A DNA stretch of 38,368 nt from Curtobacterium sp. MCBD17_013 (GTDB lineage Bacteria; Actinomycetota; Actinomycetes; Actinomycetales; Microbacteriaceae): NCBI RefSeq assembly GCF_003234565.1, contig NZ_QKTU01000019.1, positions 1 through 38,368 of the forward strand. The letters are read 5' to 3'. Positions 7,409-15,685 of the stretch are shown here, piece by piece. A model generated the notes under the pieces. That model had not been told where the DNA came from and ran no database searches. It saw only the letters and a list, made by a program, of their open reading frames with translations. Position numbers and translations under genes: made by a program. The stretch's first letter is position 1. The number at the start of each line of letters is the position of its first letter.

Positions 7409-9118
7409 ATGAGCACCGACACCGACCGCACACCGGACACGACGACGCCGTACGACCCCACCCGCTTCCGCGGGGTGTTCGAGGGGCAGTACACCTACGC
7501 CAACGGCTTCGCCCGCAACGTGCACCGGTTCGCCGATCGGCCGGCCCTGCGCGATCCGTCCTCCGGACGCTCCTGGACCTACGCCGAGCTCGGCGACGCC
7601 GTCGACCGCGTCGGTGGTTGGCTCGTCCGGAACGGCGTCGGACGCGGTGCCGTCGTCATGGCGGAGCTGTTCAACGGTCCGGAGCTCGCGATCGCGTACC
7701 TGGCGTGCCACCGCATCGGCGCCGTGTTCTCGCCCACGAACTTCCGCCTGGCCCCCGCCGAGGTCGCGTACATCATCGACGACTCGGCACCGGTCGTGCT
7801 CCTCCACGACGCCGCGCGGACCGGGGACATGACCGACGCGCTCGCCACCGCCACCCACGCTCCCGCGCGGGTCGTGGTGGTCGGGGCCGACGGGACGTCC
7901 GCGGACACCGAGTCGTTCGAGACCCTGCTGGCGGCCGAGCCCGTCACGCACCTCGAACTCGCGGAGCGCGACGACGCACGGCCGCGGACCACCTACGACG
8001 AGACCACACGCCTGTACACGTCGGGCACGACCGGACGGCCGAAGCCCGTGCCGCTGCCGAGCCTCGTCGAGGTGCTCAGCGCACACGACGTCATCATGCA
8101 CTTCCCGCTGACGCCGTTCGACAAGACGCTCAACATGTCGCCGCTGTTCCACCGAGGTGGCCTGTACTCCGGCGGCCCCAACCCCGTGTTCTACGTCGGA
8201 GCGGAGCTCACCACCCTCCGGCACTTCGACGCGGACGCAGTGCTCGACCTCGTCGAGTCCGAGCGGCTGACGTTCCTCATCGGCGCCCCGACGAACCTCG
8301 TCCAGCTCGCCGACGCGCAGGAACGCCACGCCCGGGATCTGTCGTCGCTCCACGGCATCGTCACGATGGGCGCACCGCTCGACCGTGCCGCCGCGCTGCG
8401 GTTCCAGGAGCTGCTGACCCCGCGGATCTTCAACGGGTACGGCACCACCGAGACCTTCTGGAACACGTTCCTGCGGCCGGAGGACTTCCCCGACGGCGCT
8501 GGTTCCACCGGCCGTGCGTCCACCGACGACGACGTGGCGGTGGTCCAGGTGTACGCCGACCGCCTCGCCGATCCGACGGACACGGTCGCCAAGGACGGCA
8601 CCGAGATCGGCGAGTTCGCGGTCCGCACCGTCAAGTCGGGCTACTCGTACCGGAACCCGCAGCTCGAGGACGAGAAGTTCTCGGACGGCTGGTTCTACCC
8701 GGGCGACCTCGCCACCTGGGACACCCAGGAGCGCGTGACGATCGTCGGGCGCAAGGACGACATGATCATCTCCGGCGGCGAGAACGTCCACCCGGTGCAG
8801 GTCGAGGCCGTGCTCGGGGAGCACCCCGGCGTCGCCGACTCGGTCGTCGTGGGCGTGCCCGACGAGCGGTGGGGCGAGGTCGTCACCGCCTACGTCGTCC
8901 GCAGGCCCGGCGACGGTCTGCCCGAGGACGACGCGGCAGCGGCAGCCGCGCTCGAGTCGTTCACCGGATCCCACCCCGCGCTCGCCCGCTACAAGCGCCC
9001 CCGGCTGTACCGGTTCGTCGACAGCATCCCCTACAACGCGACCGGCAAGAAGGTCCACTACGTCGCCAAGGCGACGGCGGCCGAGGACCACGCGGCCGGG
9101 CTGCTCATCGCGCCCTGA
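7409..9118 (+). CDS. AMP-forming acyl-CoA synthetase/ligase
   Basis: The 569-residue enzyme of the ANL superfamily would activate a carboxylate with ATP and transfer it to CoA. Motifs appear in order: P-loop YTSGTTGRPK (about 203-212), A5 GYGTTE (about 343), A7 WFYPGDLA (about 428), the hinge GRKDDMIISGGENV (about 447) and the C-terminal catalytic lysine in NATGKK (about 543-548). The substrate is unknown; overall spacing resembles fatty-acyl or aryl-CoA ligases. ATG at 7409 has GGAG seven bases upstream, which favours it over the upstream in-frame GTG at 7367. TACGCT at 7353-7358 is a possible -10 box. The gene stands alone and ends just before family-B palindrome 9130-9173, its likely terminator. 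Confidence 0.9.
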   Translation: MSTDTDRTPDTTTPYDPTRFRGVFEGQYTYANGFARNVHRFADRPALRDPSSGRSWTYAELGDAVDRVGGWLVRNGVGRGAVVMAELFNGPELAIAYLACHRIGAVFSPTNFRLAPAEVAYIIDDSAPVVLLHDAARTGDMTDALATATHAPARVVVVGADGTSADTESFETLLAAEPVTHLELAERDDARPRTTYDETTRLYTSGTTGRPKPVPLPSLVEVLSAHDVIMHFPLTPFDKTLNMSPLFHRGGLYSGGPNPVFYVGAELTTLRHFDADAVLDLVESERLTFLIGAPTNLVQLADAQERHARDLSSLHGIVTMGAPLDRAAALRFQELLTPRIFNGYGTTETFWNTFLRPEDFPDGAGSTGRASTDDDVAVVQVYADRLADPTDTVAKDGTEIGEFAVRTVKSGYSYRNPQLEDEKFSDGWFYPGDLATWDTQERVTIVGRKDDMIISGGENVHPVQVEAVLGEHPGVADSVVVGVPDERWGEVVTAYVVRRPGDGLPEDDAAAAAALESFTGSHPALARYKRPRLYRFVDSIPYNATGKKVHYVAKATAAEDHAAGLLIAP

Positions 9119-9129
9119 CCCACTGCCCA

Positions 9130-9173
9130 CGGTCGGGAGGCTCGGGACCGGCTCGCCCCGCGCCTCCCGACCG
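9130..9173. repeat. 44-nt palindromic element, copy B; terminator of the acyl-CoA ligase gene
   Basis: Perfect 12-bp arms (9130-9141 and 9162-9173; core GGTCGGGAGGC/GCCTCCCGACC) flank a 20-nt spacer. It lies between convergent genes. By hand alignment 40 of 44 positions match the reverse complement of 20730-20773 and 37 of 44 match bases 9-52. The match includes most of the spacer. Confidence 0.8.
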
Positions 9174-9203
9174 CACCACTGACGGTGCTGCAGCCCCGAG
9201 ACC

Positions 9204-9734
9204 TCAATGGTCGCCGTCGGCGGACCGACGAATCGCCGCGGCGAGCTGTGCCGCACCACCCAGGACGGCGGGGACCCCGACGGTGCAGGCCCACCCGGGG
9301 TCACCGGCGGCGATCAACACGACTGCGGCACCGAGTCCGCCGAGCGTCAGGGCCTGCGCACCGAACGCGCCGATGAGAACGGCTGTCGCTTCCGCGGCGC
9401 TCAGACGCTCGAGTGCGTCCGCGTCGACCGCCTCACGTCGGAGGTGAGCCTCGACGATCCGCGCCGCAGCGCCGGGCACGACTGTGTCGTACTCGGCGAG
9501 TGTCCGCGGGGCAGGAAGCGGGCCGATGAACGATTCGGCTGCCGCCGCTACCTGGAGGCCCCCAACCGCGTCCTGTCGGTCGTCATCCGTGCTCGCCTCG
9601 ACGGAGTACGCCGAGTGCGTCGCCTCGATCTCACCGCCACTCGCATCGATGTGGCTCGCGCTGCATCCCCGGTGATCCCGACGTACACGCCGTGCCGGAA
9701 CCCGTTCGCCATCCGGCTCATCGTCGTCCCCCAC
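9204..9734 (-). CDS. DUF2335 family predicted membrane protein
   Basis: The 176-residue product has the DUF2335 hallmark: a motif of the form GPLPxPxxLxxYxxxxPGxxxxI, here [20 protein letters not shown] (about residues 69-88). An amphipathic helix and two hydrophobic C-terminal segments ([20 protein letters not shown] and [18 protein letters not shown]) follow. The first 65 residues are polar and low-complexity. GTG at 9734 is taken as the start because of a GGGG ribosome site nine bases upstream; the frame is open further upstream without another start codon, so the N-terminus is uncertain. GC3 looks lower than in neighbours, hinting at acquisition. Function is unknown. It may be transcribed from the AT-richer stretch at 9775-9840. 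Confidence 0.7.
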   Translation of the reverse strand: MGDDDEPDGERVPARRVRRDHRGCSASHIDASGGEIEATHSAYSVEASTDDDRQDAVGGLQVAAAAESFIGPLPAPRTLAEYDTVVPGAAARIVEAHLRREAVDADALERLSAAEATAVLIGAFGAQALTLGGLGAAVVLIAAGDPGWACTVGVPAVLGGAAQLAAAIRRSADGDH

Positions 9735-9849
9735 ACCATGGTCCCCTTCCCCGTTCCGTGGCGAACGATCGTTGCACGAGCCGACCGCGGAAACCCAATC
9801 GGCGGTATACGAAATGCCGGTGATGTGCGCAATGTCCCGAAGGGCGGCG

Positions 9850-10950
9850 TCAGCGGTGCGCTGGGACGTCCGCGCGCGGTGTCACGGAGGCACGCGTGCC
9901 GGTCAGCCGCGAGGGCGCCGTGAACAGCCAGGGGAACCGGAGCCGCTCGAGGACGATGCCGAGCAGGATCGGACCGACGACGCCCGCGAGCGTGCCGACG
10001 ACCACGTGGACGACCGGGTCCTGGACGCCGAGGTGCGACAGGACGATCCGGGTGCCCGACGCGAACGTGATGCTCGCGAGGAAGATCTCGAGCGTGCGGC
10101 GGCCGACCGCACCGACCCAGGTCAGCCACGACACGGCCGCGAGCAGCCGGGAGACCGCGATCACCGCCACGAGGCCGACCAGGGTCGTGAGCAGACCGAG
10201 CGCGACCGCCACCACCCCGTGGTGGTCGCCCGCACTCGGGGTCGGCGTGCCCTCGGACGTGCCGAACACCAGGGCGACGAAGGCGACGGTCCCGACGAGC
10301 GCGACGACACCCACCACGGGGATCCGCACGCGCGCGATGAACTCGATCACGCGGCGCGCGCCGATGCACACGCCGAGGAAGAAGAACACCCAGATCCCGA
10401 GGCCCTGGACGAGGGCGACCCCCAGGTCAGTGCCCCAGCCCGCGATGCTCACGACGAGCGCCCCCACGATGCTGGCGATCATGACGGAACGGGACCGCCA
10501 CGGGCGGACGAGCGCGGCCACCGTCGACACGGCCACGAGCCACGGCAGGAACCAGAGCTGCCCGTCCGGGTGCAGCAGGTCGAGTGTGCTCGTGATGCTC
10601 GTGGGCGAGTTCACGAGGGCGCCGGCAGCCAGTTTCACCACGCCCTGCACGAGCGACCACACGACGTAGACGTAGATGAACAGCACGTCGCGGCTGCGGA
10701 GGTACCGGCCGACGCCGTCACGATCGACGGCGCGAGCGACGAACAGGCCGCTGATGAACGCGAACACCGTGAGGTGCACGCTGTACAGGAGTCGGTCGGT
10801 GTCGATGTAGCCGGCGGCATGGCGGTCGATGATGTGCGCGGACGCCAGTCCGCGCAGGACGTGGCCGAGCACGATCATGATGATCGCGATGCCACGGGCG
10901 ATGTCGAGGGTCGCGTCTCGGGTCGACGCGGTTCGGGTTCGGGTCGTCAC
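9850..10950 (-). CDS. Acyltransferase family 3 membrane protein
   Basis: The 366-residue integral membrane protein has about ten helices and starts with the acyltransferase-3 motif RDATLDIARGIAIIMIVLGH (about residues 11-30). Further family features are GQLWFLPWLVAV and the final helices before a basic Arg-rich tail. Such enzymes O-acylate or otherwise modify cell-surface sugars, or act on exopolysaccharide; the substrate here is unknown. The start is GTG at 10950; no Shine-Dalgarno site is visible, but TAGGCT lies seven bases upstream. It is followed on the same strand, after a 115-bp gap, by the DUF2335 gene. Confidence 0.85.
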   Translation of the reverse strand: MTTRTRTASTRDATLDIARGIAIIMIVLGHVLRGLASAHIIDRHAAGYIDTDRLLYSVHLTVFAFISGLFVARAVDRDGVGRYLRSRDVLFIYVYVVWSLVQGVVKLAAGALVNSPTSITSTLDLLHPDGQLWFLPWLVAVSTVAALVRPWRSRSVMIASIVGALVVSIAGWGTDLGVALVQGLGIWVFFFLGVCIGARRVIEFIARVRIPVVGVVALVGTVAFVALVFGTSEGTPTPSAGDHHGVVAVALGLLTTLVGLVAVIAVSRLLAAVSWLTWVGAVGRRTLEIFLASITFASGTRIVLSHLGVQDPVVHVVVGTLAGVVGPILLGIVLERLRFPWLFTAPSRLTGTRASVTPRADVPAHR

Positions 10951-10957
10951 GATCCGC

Positions 10958-10963
10958 AGCCTA
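10958..10963 (-). promoter_or_regulatory. Putative -10 box (TAGGCT) for the acyltransferase gene
   Basis: TAGGCT on the minus strand fits TANNNT and is followed by seven bases and the GTG at 10950, compatible with a leaderless transcript. No -35 box is recognised. Confidence 0.35.
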
Positions 10964-11003
10964 GGGGGTGACGGGCCGTCGCGGGGGCGCCGGCGGTGTT
11001 CGG

Positions 11004-11076
11004 TGCCCCCGGAGGGATTCGAACCCTCAACTCGGCGATTTTAAGTCGCATGCCTCTGCCGTTGGGCCACGGGGGC
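11004..11076 (-). tRNA. tRNA with anticodon UAA (Leu), class I-like short variable loop
   Basis: The minus strand folds as a complete cloverleaf: acceptor GCCCCCG/CGGGGGC, a D-arm GCC...GGC, and an anticodon stem GCGA/TCGC (with one T-C mismatch at its base). The anticodon loop is CTTAAAA (anticodon TAA at 11043-11041), and the T-arm is GAGGG-TTCGAAT-CCCTC. The discriminator is A, as LeuRS expects. The variable loop is only five nucleotides (GAGTT), whereas ordinary tRNA-Leu has a long variable arm. CCA is not encoded. A possible promoter box TAGGCT (11127-11122) lies about 45 nt upstream, followed by the palindrome GGAACGCGTTCC (11110-11121) and the small hairpin CCGAGC-gtt-GCTCGG (11096-11110). 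Confidence 0.88.
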
Positions 11077-11151
11077 GGCGCGGGCCAGCCGCGCACCGAG
11101 CGTTGCTCGGGAACGCGTTCCAGCCTAGATCGTCGGCACCCCGGACGTGGA

Positions 11152-11183
11152 CGAGGCGGTCACCCCGTGGGGTGACCGCCTCG
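11152..11183 (-). terminator. Terminator hairpin after ndh
   Basis: Perfect 15-bp arms (11152-11166 and 11169-11183) meet at a minimal gt loop, 34 bp beyond the ndh stop codon. It also insulates the tRNA gene from the ndh transcript. Confidence 0.8.
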
Positions 11184-11217
11184 ATCGTGGTCGATCCGCT
11201 GGCGCGGACGGAGTCGG

Positions 11218-12780
11218 CTACTCCGCCTTCGCGCTGACCGGCGCCGACTCCGCGGCCGGCTCGGCGACGGGCTGGGCCGCGGCAGCGGCGTCGGCCTTCG
11301 GCGCAGCGGCCTTCTTGGCGGCCGGCTTGCGCGTGGTCGTCTTCGCGGCGGGCGCGGCGTCGTCCTTCTTGACGTCCTTCGAGACGTCGTCGGCGGGGGT
11401 CGCGTAGACCGGGCCCGACGCACCCTCGGGCGTACCGGCCTCGGGCATCGGGGGCTTCGGGCGCGACGCGAACGTCTCGAACGCGGCACGCGGGGTCTCG
11501 CGGTCGTCGAGCGAGACGATGTCGCGGCCGAACATCGTGCCGGTGAGCCAGTCGCCGACCACGCGGACCTTGCGCTCCCACGACGGCATGGCCAGGCCGT
11601 GGTACCCGCGGTGCGCGCCCCAGGCGAGGAAGCCCTTCATCGCGAACTTGCCCGACTGGAACACACCGATGCCGAGGCCGAGGCCCGCCACCGCGCCGAG
11701 GTTCTCGTGCTTGTAGTCCTTCGGCTCCTCACCGCGGATGACCGCGACGAGGTTCTTCGCCAGCTGCTTGGCCTGGCGGACCGCGTGCTGGGCGTTCGGC
11801 ACGCACATGCCGCCCACACCGCCGCCCGTGAGGTCCGGCACCGCCGCGACGTCACCGCAGGCCCAGGCGTCCGCGACGATCCCGTTGTCGTCCACGACAC
11901 GGAGGTCCGGCTGCACACGGATGCGTCCACGCGGCTCGAGCGGGAGGTCGGTGCCCTTGACCATCGGGTTCGCCATGACACCCGCGGTCCAGATGATGAG
12001 GTCGGACTCGACGGTCTGGATCTCGCCCTCGTTCGGCTTGAACTGGCAGACGCCGCCGACCGCCGAGGCGAGCTGCGTGTCGAGGTGGACCTCAGCGCCG
12101 CGCTCGGCGAGGTTCTTGAGCACCCAGTGGCTGGTCTCGAGGGAGACCTCGGGCATGATGCGCCCCATCGCCTCGACCAGGTGGAAGTGGGTCTCGTCGA
12201 ACGAGATGGTCGGGTAGTTCCGGAGCAGGTTCGTGGCGAACGACCGCAGCTCGGCGAAGATCTCGATGCCGGCGAAGCCACCGCCGACGACCACGACGGT
12301 GAGGAGACGCTCGCGCTCCGGGCCGGCGGGCAGGTTCGCGGCCTTCGCGAAGTTCGTGAGGATCTTGTCGCGGATCGCGGCGGCTTCCTCGATGGTCTTG
12401 AGGCCGATGGCCTCCTCGGCGACGCCGGCGATCGGGAACGTGCGCGAGACGGCACCGGCGGTCATGACGAGCGTGTCGTAGGTCTCCTCCCACGGCTCGC
12501 CGACCTGCGGCGTGATCGTCGCGGTCTTCGTGGCGTGGTCGACCTTGGTGACCTTGGCCGTGACGACACGGGTCTTGCCGAGGTGCCGACGGTGCGCGAC
12601 CACCGCGTGCCGCGGCTCGATCGACCCGGCCGCGACCTCCGGCAGGAACGGCTGGTAGGTCATGTAGGGCAGCGGGTCCACCATCGTGACCTCGGCCTCG
12701 CCCGGGCGGAGCGCCTTCTCGAGCTTCCATGCTGTGTAGAAGCCGGCGTAGCCGCCGCCGACGATGAGGATCTTGGGCAC
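11218..12780 (-). CDS. ndh: Type II NADH:quinone oxidoreductase (NDH-2), with Lys/Ala-rich tail
   Basis: The 520-residue peripheral membrane flavoprotein would pass electrons from NADH to menaquinone without pumping protons. The FAD-binding GGGYAGFY is at residues 8-15, the NADH-binding VVGGGFAGIE near 166-175, the second FAD motif WACGDVAAVPDL near 311-322, and the quinone/membrane segment AQHAVRQAKQLAKN near 335. Catalytic domains end near residue 440. The last roughly 60 residues are a low-complexity tail of Ala, Lys and Pro (AAKTTTRKPAAKKAAAPKAD) turning acidic at the end, not part of the usual enzyme. GTG at 12780 has AAGGAG about ten bases upstream. It is the last gene of the divIC-DUF501-ndh run. 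Confidence 0.93.
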   Translation of the reverse strand: MPKILIVGGGYAGFYTAWKLEKALRPGEAEVTMVDPLPYMTYQPFLPEVAAGSIEPRHAVVAHRRHLGKTRVVTAKVTKVDHATKTATITPQVGEPWEETYDTLVMTAGAVSRTFPIAGVAEEAIGLKTIEEAAAIRDKILTNFAKAANLPAGPERERLLTVVVVGGGFAGIEIFAELRSFATNLLRNYPTISFDETHFHLVEAMGRIMPEVSLETSHWVLKNLAERGAEVHLDTQLASAVGGVCQFKPNEGEIQTVESDLIIWTAGVMANPMVKGTDLPLEPRGRIRVQPDLRVVDDNGIVADAWACGDVAAVPDLTGGGVGGMCVPNAQHAVRQAKQLAKNLVAVIRGEEPKDYKHENLGAVAGLGLGIGVFQSGKFAMKGFLAWGAHRGYHGLAMPSWERKVRVVGDWLTGTMFGRDIVSLDDRETPRAAFETFASRPKPPMPEAGTPEGASGPVYATPADDVSKDVKKDDAAPAAKTTTRKPAAKKAAAPKADAAAAAQPVAEPAAESAPVSAKAE

Positions 12781-12816
12781 GAGTGATGTCTCCTTGGATG
12801 GGGGTTTGCCGAGAGT

Positions 12817-13365
12817 TTACTCTCTGCCTCCGCCCACCCCGACTCCGCCGTCGTCCACCCCATCGTACGTCACGCAGGCGCACCGCTCGGGGCTCCAGGC
12901 CGCCCGTTCGAGCGCGAGGTCGCCGATCGGGTTCACGCCCGGCCCCGCGGCGAGGGCGTGCCCCACGAGCGCGTGCAGGCACTTCACCCGGTTCGGCATG
13001 CCGCCCGCGGTGACCCCCGCGATCTCCGCGACGACCTCGATCGACTCGCGGTCCGCCAGGTACGCCTCGTGCGCGGCACCGTACGCGTCGGCCACGGACT
13101 GCTCCTCGAGGAGGGCCGCGAGCTCCGGCATCGCACCCGTCGCCTCGAGCGTCGACACCGCGGCCGTCGCCGCGGGGTGCGTCAGGTAGTACAGGGTCGG
13201 GAAGGGCGTGCCGTTCGACAACCGGGGCTGCGTCGCCACGACCGTCGGCGCACCGCACACGCAGCGCGCCGGGATGCCGATGACGTCACGCGCGGGACGC
13301 CCGAGCTGGGCCGAGACGACGGCGACGTCACGGGCGGTGGGCGGATCGAACGGAGGAGTTGCCAC
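12817..13365 (-). CDS. DUF501 domain protein
   Basis: The 182-residue product is a conserved actinobacterial protein of unknown function, normally encoded next to eno and divIC as here. Signature segments are RCVCGAP (C35, C37), QPRLSNGTPFPTLYYLTHP (about 46-64) and GMPNRVKCLHALVGHALAAG with GPGVNPIGD after it. A second Cys pair (ERCACV) lies near the C-terminus. The spaced cysteines and the CLH motif could bind a metal; this is inference. The start is GTG at 13365; TAGGAT at 13380-13375 lies nine bases upstream and may be a promoter giving a very short leader. The stop (TAA, 12817) overlaps the small hairpin GAGAGT-tt-ACTCTC (12811-12824). Confidence 0.9.
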   Translation of the reverse strand: MATPPFDPPTARDVAVVSAQLGRPARDVIGIPARCVCGAPTVVATQPRLSNGTPFPTLYYLTHPAATAAVSTLEATGAMPELAALLEEQSVADAYGAAHEAYLADRESIEVVAEIAGVTAGGMPNRVKCLHALVGHALAAGPGVNPIGDLALERAAWSPERCACVTYDGVDDGGVGVGGGRE

Positions 13366-13449
13366 GGGACGGTGATCCTACCCGGTGCACGATCCGTCCT
13401 CGGGCCGTCCGGCGCTGGGTACCCGCAGGTCGGCGCGCGATGCCCGCGC

Positions 13450-13498
13450 GATCAGCGATCAGCGATCAGCGATCAGCGATCAGCGATCAGCGATCAGC
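13450..13498. repeat. Seven-copy 7-bp tandem repeat (GATCAGC) overlapping the divIC stop
   Basis: Seven perfect copies of GATCAGC occupy 49 bp. The divIC stop codon (13494-13496, TGA on the minus strand) lies in the first unit met by a ribosome. Each unit holds TGA on that strand, and seven is not a multiple of three, so successive units put stops in all three frames. Copy number would change only the divIC-DUF501 spacing, not either protein. Confidence 0.95.
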
Positions 13499-14069
13499 GC
13501 CCGGCGCCCGTGCCCGCGGTCGCACCCGTGGTCGGCGTCCCACTGCCCGAGACGTCCGGGGCGACGAGCTCGGACGTCGTCTTCTCGGTCAGCCCGGACT
13601 CGAGCACCGACGACAACATCGCCTGCACCCAGTCGACCTTCGGCGTCTGGAGCTTCGAGCTCACGGGGGTGCCCGAGTCGGTCGTCACGGCACTGGTCGA
13701 GCCCGACGAGGACCCGCTCCCCGCGCCCATGACGAGGTAGCTCGTCTCGCCCGGGTACACGTACAGCAGGCGGTCGCGCGCCTGGGCCTCGATGTAGGCG
13801 GGGTCGTCCCACCGCGCCACGTCCCGCTTCTTCGTCGCGACGTCCGCACGCTGCGCGGCGACCTGCTGCTCCTTCTGCGCGATCTCCTGCTGCTGCTGGA
13901 TCAGCGTCCGCAGCGACGGCGCGAGCACCACGACGAACAGCACGACGATGCCGAGCATGAGGACGCTGAAGCCCGAGAACCGGATGTTCCGGAACCAGGC
14001 GCCGGACGGACTCGTGGCGGCGGGCATCGCTATCGGCACGCGACGGACGCGGGGCTTCGTCGAGGGCAT
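13494..14069 (-). CDS. Septum formation initiator, DivIC/FtsB-like
   Basis: The 191-residue bitopic division protein links the divisome core (FtsL/FtsQ partners) in the membrane. It has a short basic cytoplasmic N-terminus and one membrane helix (about residues 33-52). A coiled coil follows (IQQQQEIAQKEQQVAAQRAD, about 57-76), then the family motif ARWDDPAYIEAQARDRLLYV and the YPGETSYLV segment. The remaining 75 residues are Ser/Thr-rich and extracellular. ATG at 14069 is chosen because the family begins there and TATCGT (14081-14076) stands exactly six bases upstream, suggesting a leaderless transcript besides readthrough from eno. The stop codon lies in the heptamer repeat. Confidence 0.88.
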   Translation of the reverse strand: MPSTKPRVRRVPIAMPAATSPSGAWFRNIRFSGFSVLMLGIVVLFVVVLAPSLRTLIQQQQEIAQKEQQVAAQRADVATKKRDVARWDDPAYIEAQARDRLLYVYPGETSYLVMGAGSGSSSGSTSAVTTDSGTPVSSKLQTPKVDWVQAMLSSVLESGLTEKTTSELVAPDVSGSGTPTTGATAGTGAGR

Positions 14070-14075
14070 GGAGCG

Positions 14076-14081
14076 ACGATA
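14076..14081 (-). promoter_or_regulatory. Putative -10 box (TATCGT) of the divIC-like gene
   Basis: TATCGT fits TANNNT, followed by six bases (CGCTCC) and the ATG at 14069. No Shine-Dalgarno site is present. It would separate divIC transcription from eno, whose terminators lie just upstream. Confidence 0.45.
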
Positions 14082-14105
14082 ACCCGGGCGCCGGTCCGGT
14101 CCGGG

Positions 14106-14139
14106 CAGCGGCACGGTCCGGACAGCGGCACGGTCCGGA
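14106..14139. repeat. Two tandem copies of a 17-bp sequence
   Basis: CAGCGGCACGGTCCGGA occurs at 14106-14122 and again at 14123-14139, preceded by partial CGGTCCGG copies. It lies in the eno-divIC gap, upstream of the divIC -10 box. Confidence 0.85.
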
Positions 14140-14254
14140 CCCGTCCCCCATCCCACGCGCAACCGACCACCGAGGACGCCGGGCACTGCCTCCCGCGCCC
14201 GTGCTCACACCGGTGATTCCACTGACGCGTCGTCCACCAGCCGACACACGGAAC

Positions 14255-14290
14255 GGCCCCTGGGCCTCCCGGTCGGGAGGCCCAGGGGCC
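14255..14290 (-). terminator. Strong eno terminator, second hairpin
   Basis: Perfect 17-bp arms (14255-14271 and 14274-14290) with a minimal gt loop. It is the more distal of two hairpins after eno and contains the CCTCCCG/CGGGAGG core also used by the 44-nt repeat family. Confidence 0.85.
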
Positions 14291-14300
14291 GGAGCGGCAT

Positions 14301-14328
14301 CCGCTGGTCCGACGGTCCGGACCAGCGG
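14301..14328 (-). terminator. eno terminator, first hairpin
   Basis: Perfect 11-bp arms (14301-14311 and 14318-14328) with a 6-nt loop, starting 9 bp beyond the eno stop codon. It forms a tandem pair with the 14255-14290 hairpin. Confidence 0.75.
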
Positions 14329-14337
14329 GTGCTCAGC

Positions 14338-15630
<1,293 letters not shown>

Positions 15631-15685
15631 CTAACAAGCGGTAGTGGTGGTTGGACGAATCCGGGACCGATCCTAGCGAGCGGGG

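Noticed and set aside
9548..9739. An alternative frame starting at the ATG at 9739 ([21 protein letters not shown]) over the DUF2335 start
   Set aside because: Its continuation is Arg-rich shadow sequence, and the other frame has the DUF2335 signature.
11039..11045. Reading the tRNA anticodon as UUU (Lys) or AAA by shifting the loop
   Set aside because: The GCGA/TCGC stem fixes a 7-base loop CTTAAAA, which gives UAA at positions 34-36.
12811..12824. GAGAGT-tt-ACTCTC as a terminator between DUF501 and ndh
   Set aside because: A 6-bp stem with a two-base loop overlapping the DUF501 stop is too weak; ndh also has its own ribosome site and may be read through.
13450..13498. Possible CRISPR array at the heptamer repeat
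   Set aside because: Units are 7 bp with no spacers and no cas genes nearby; it is a simple tandem repeat.
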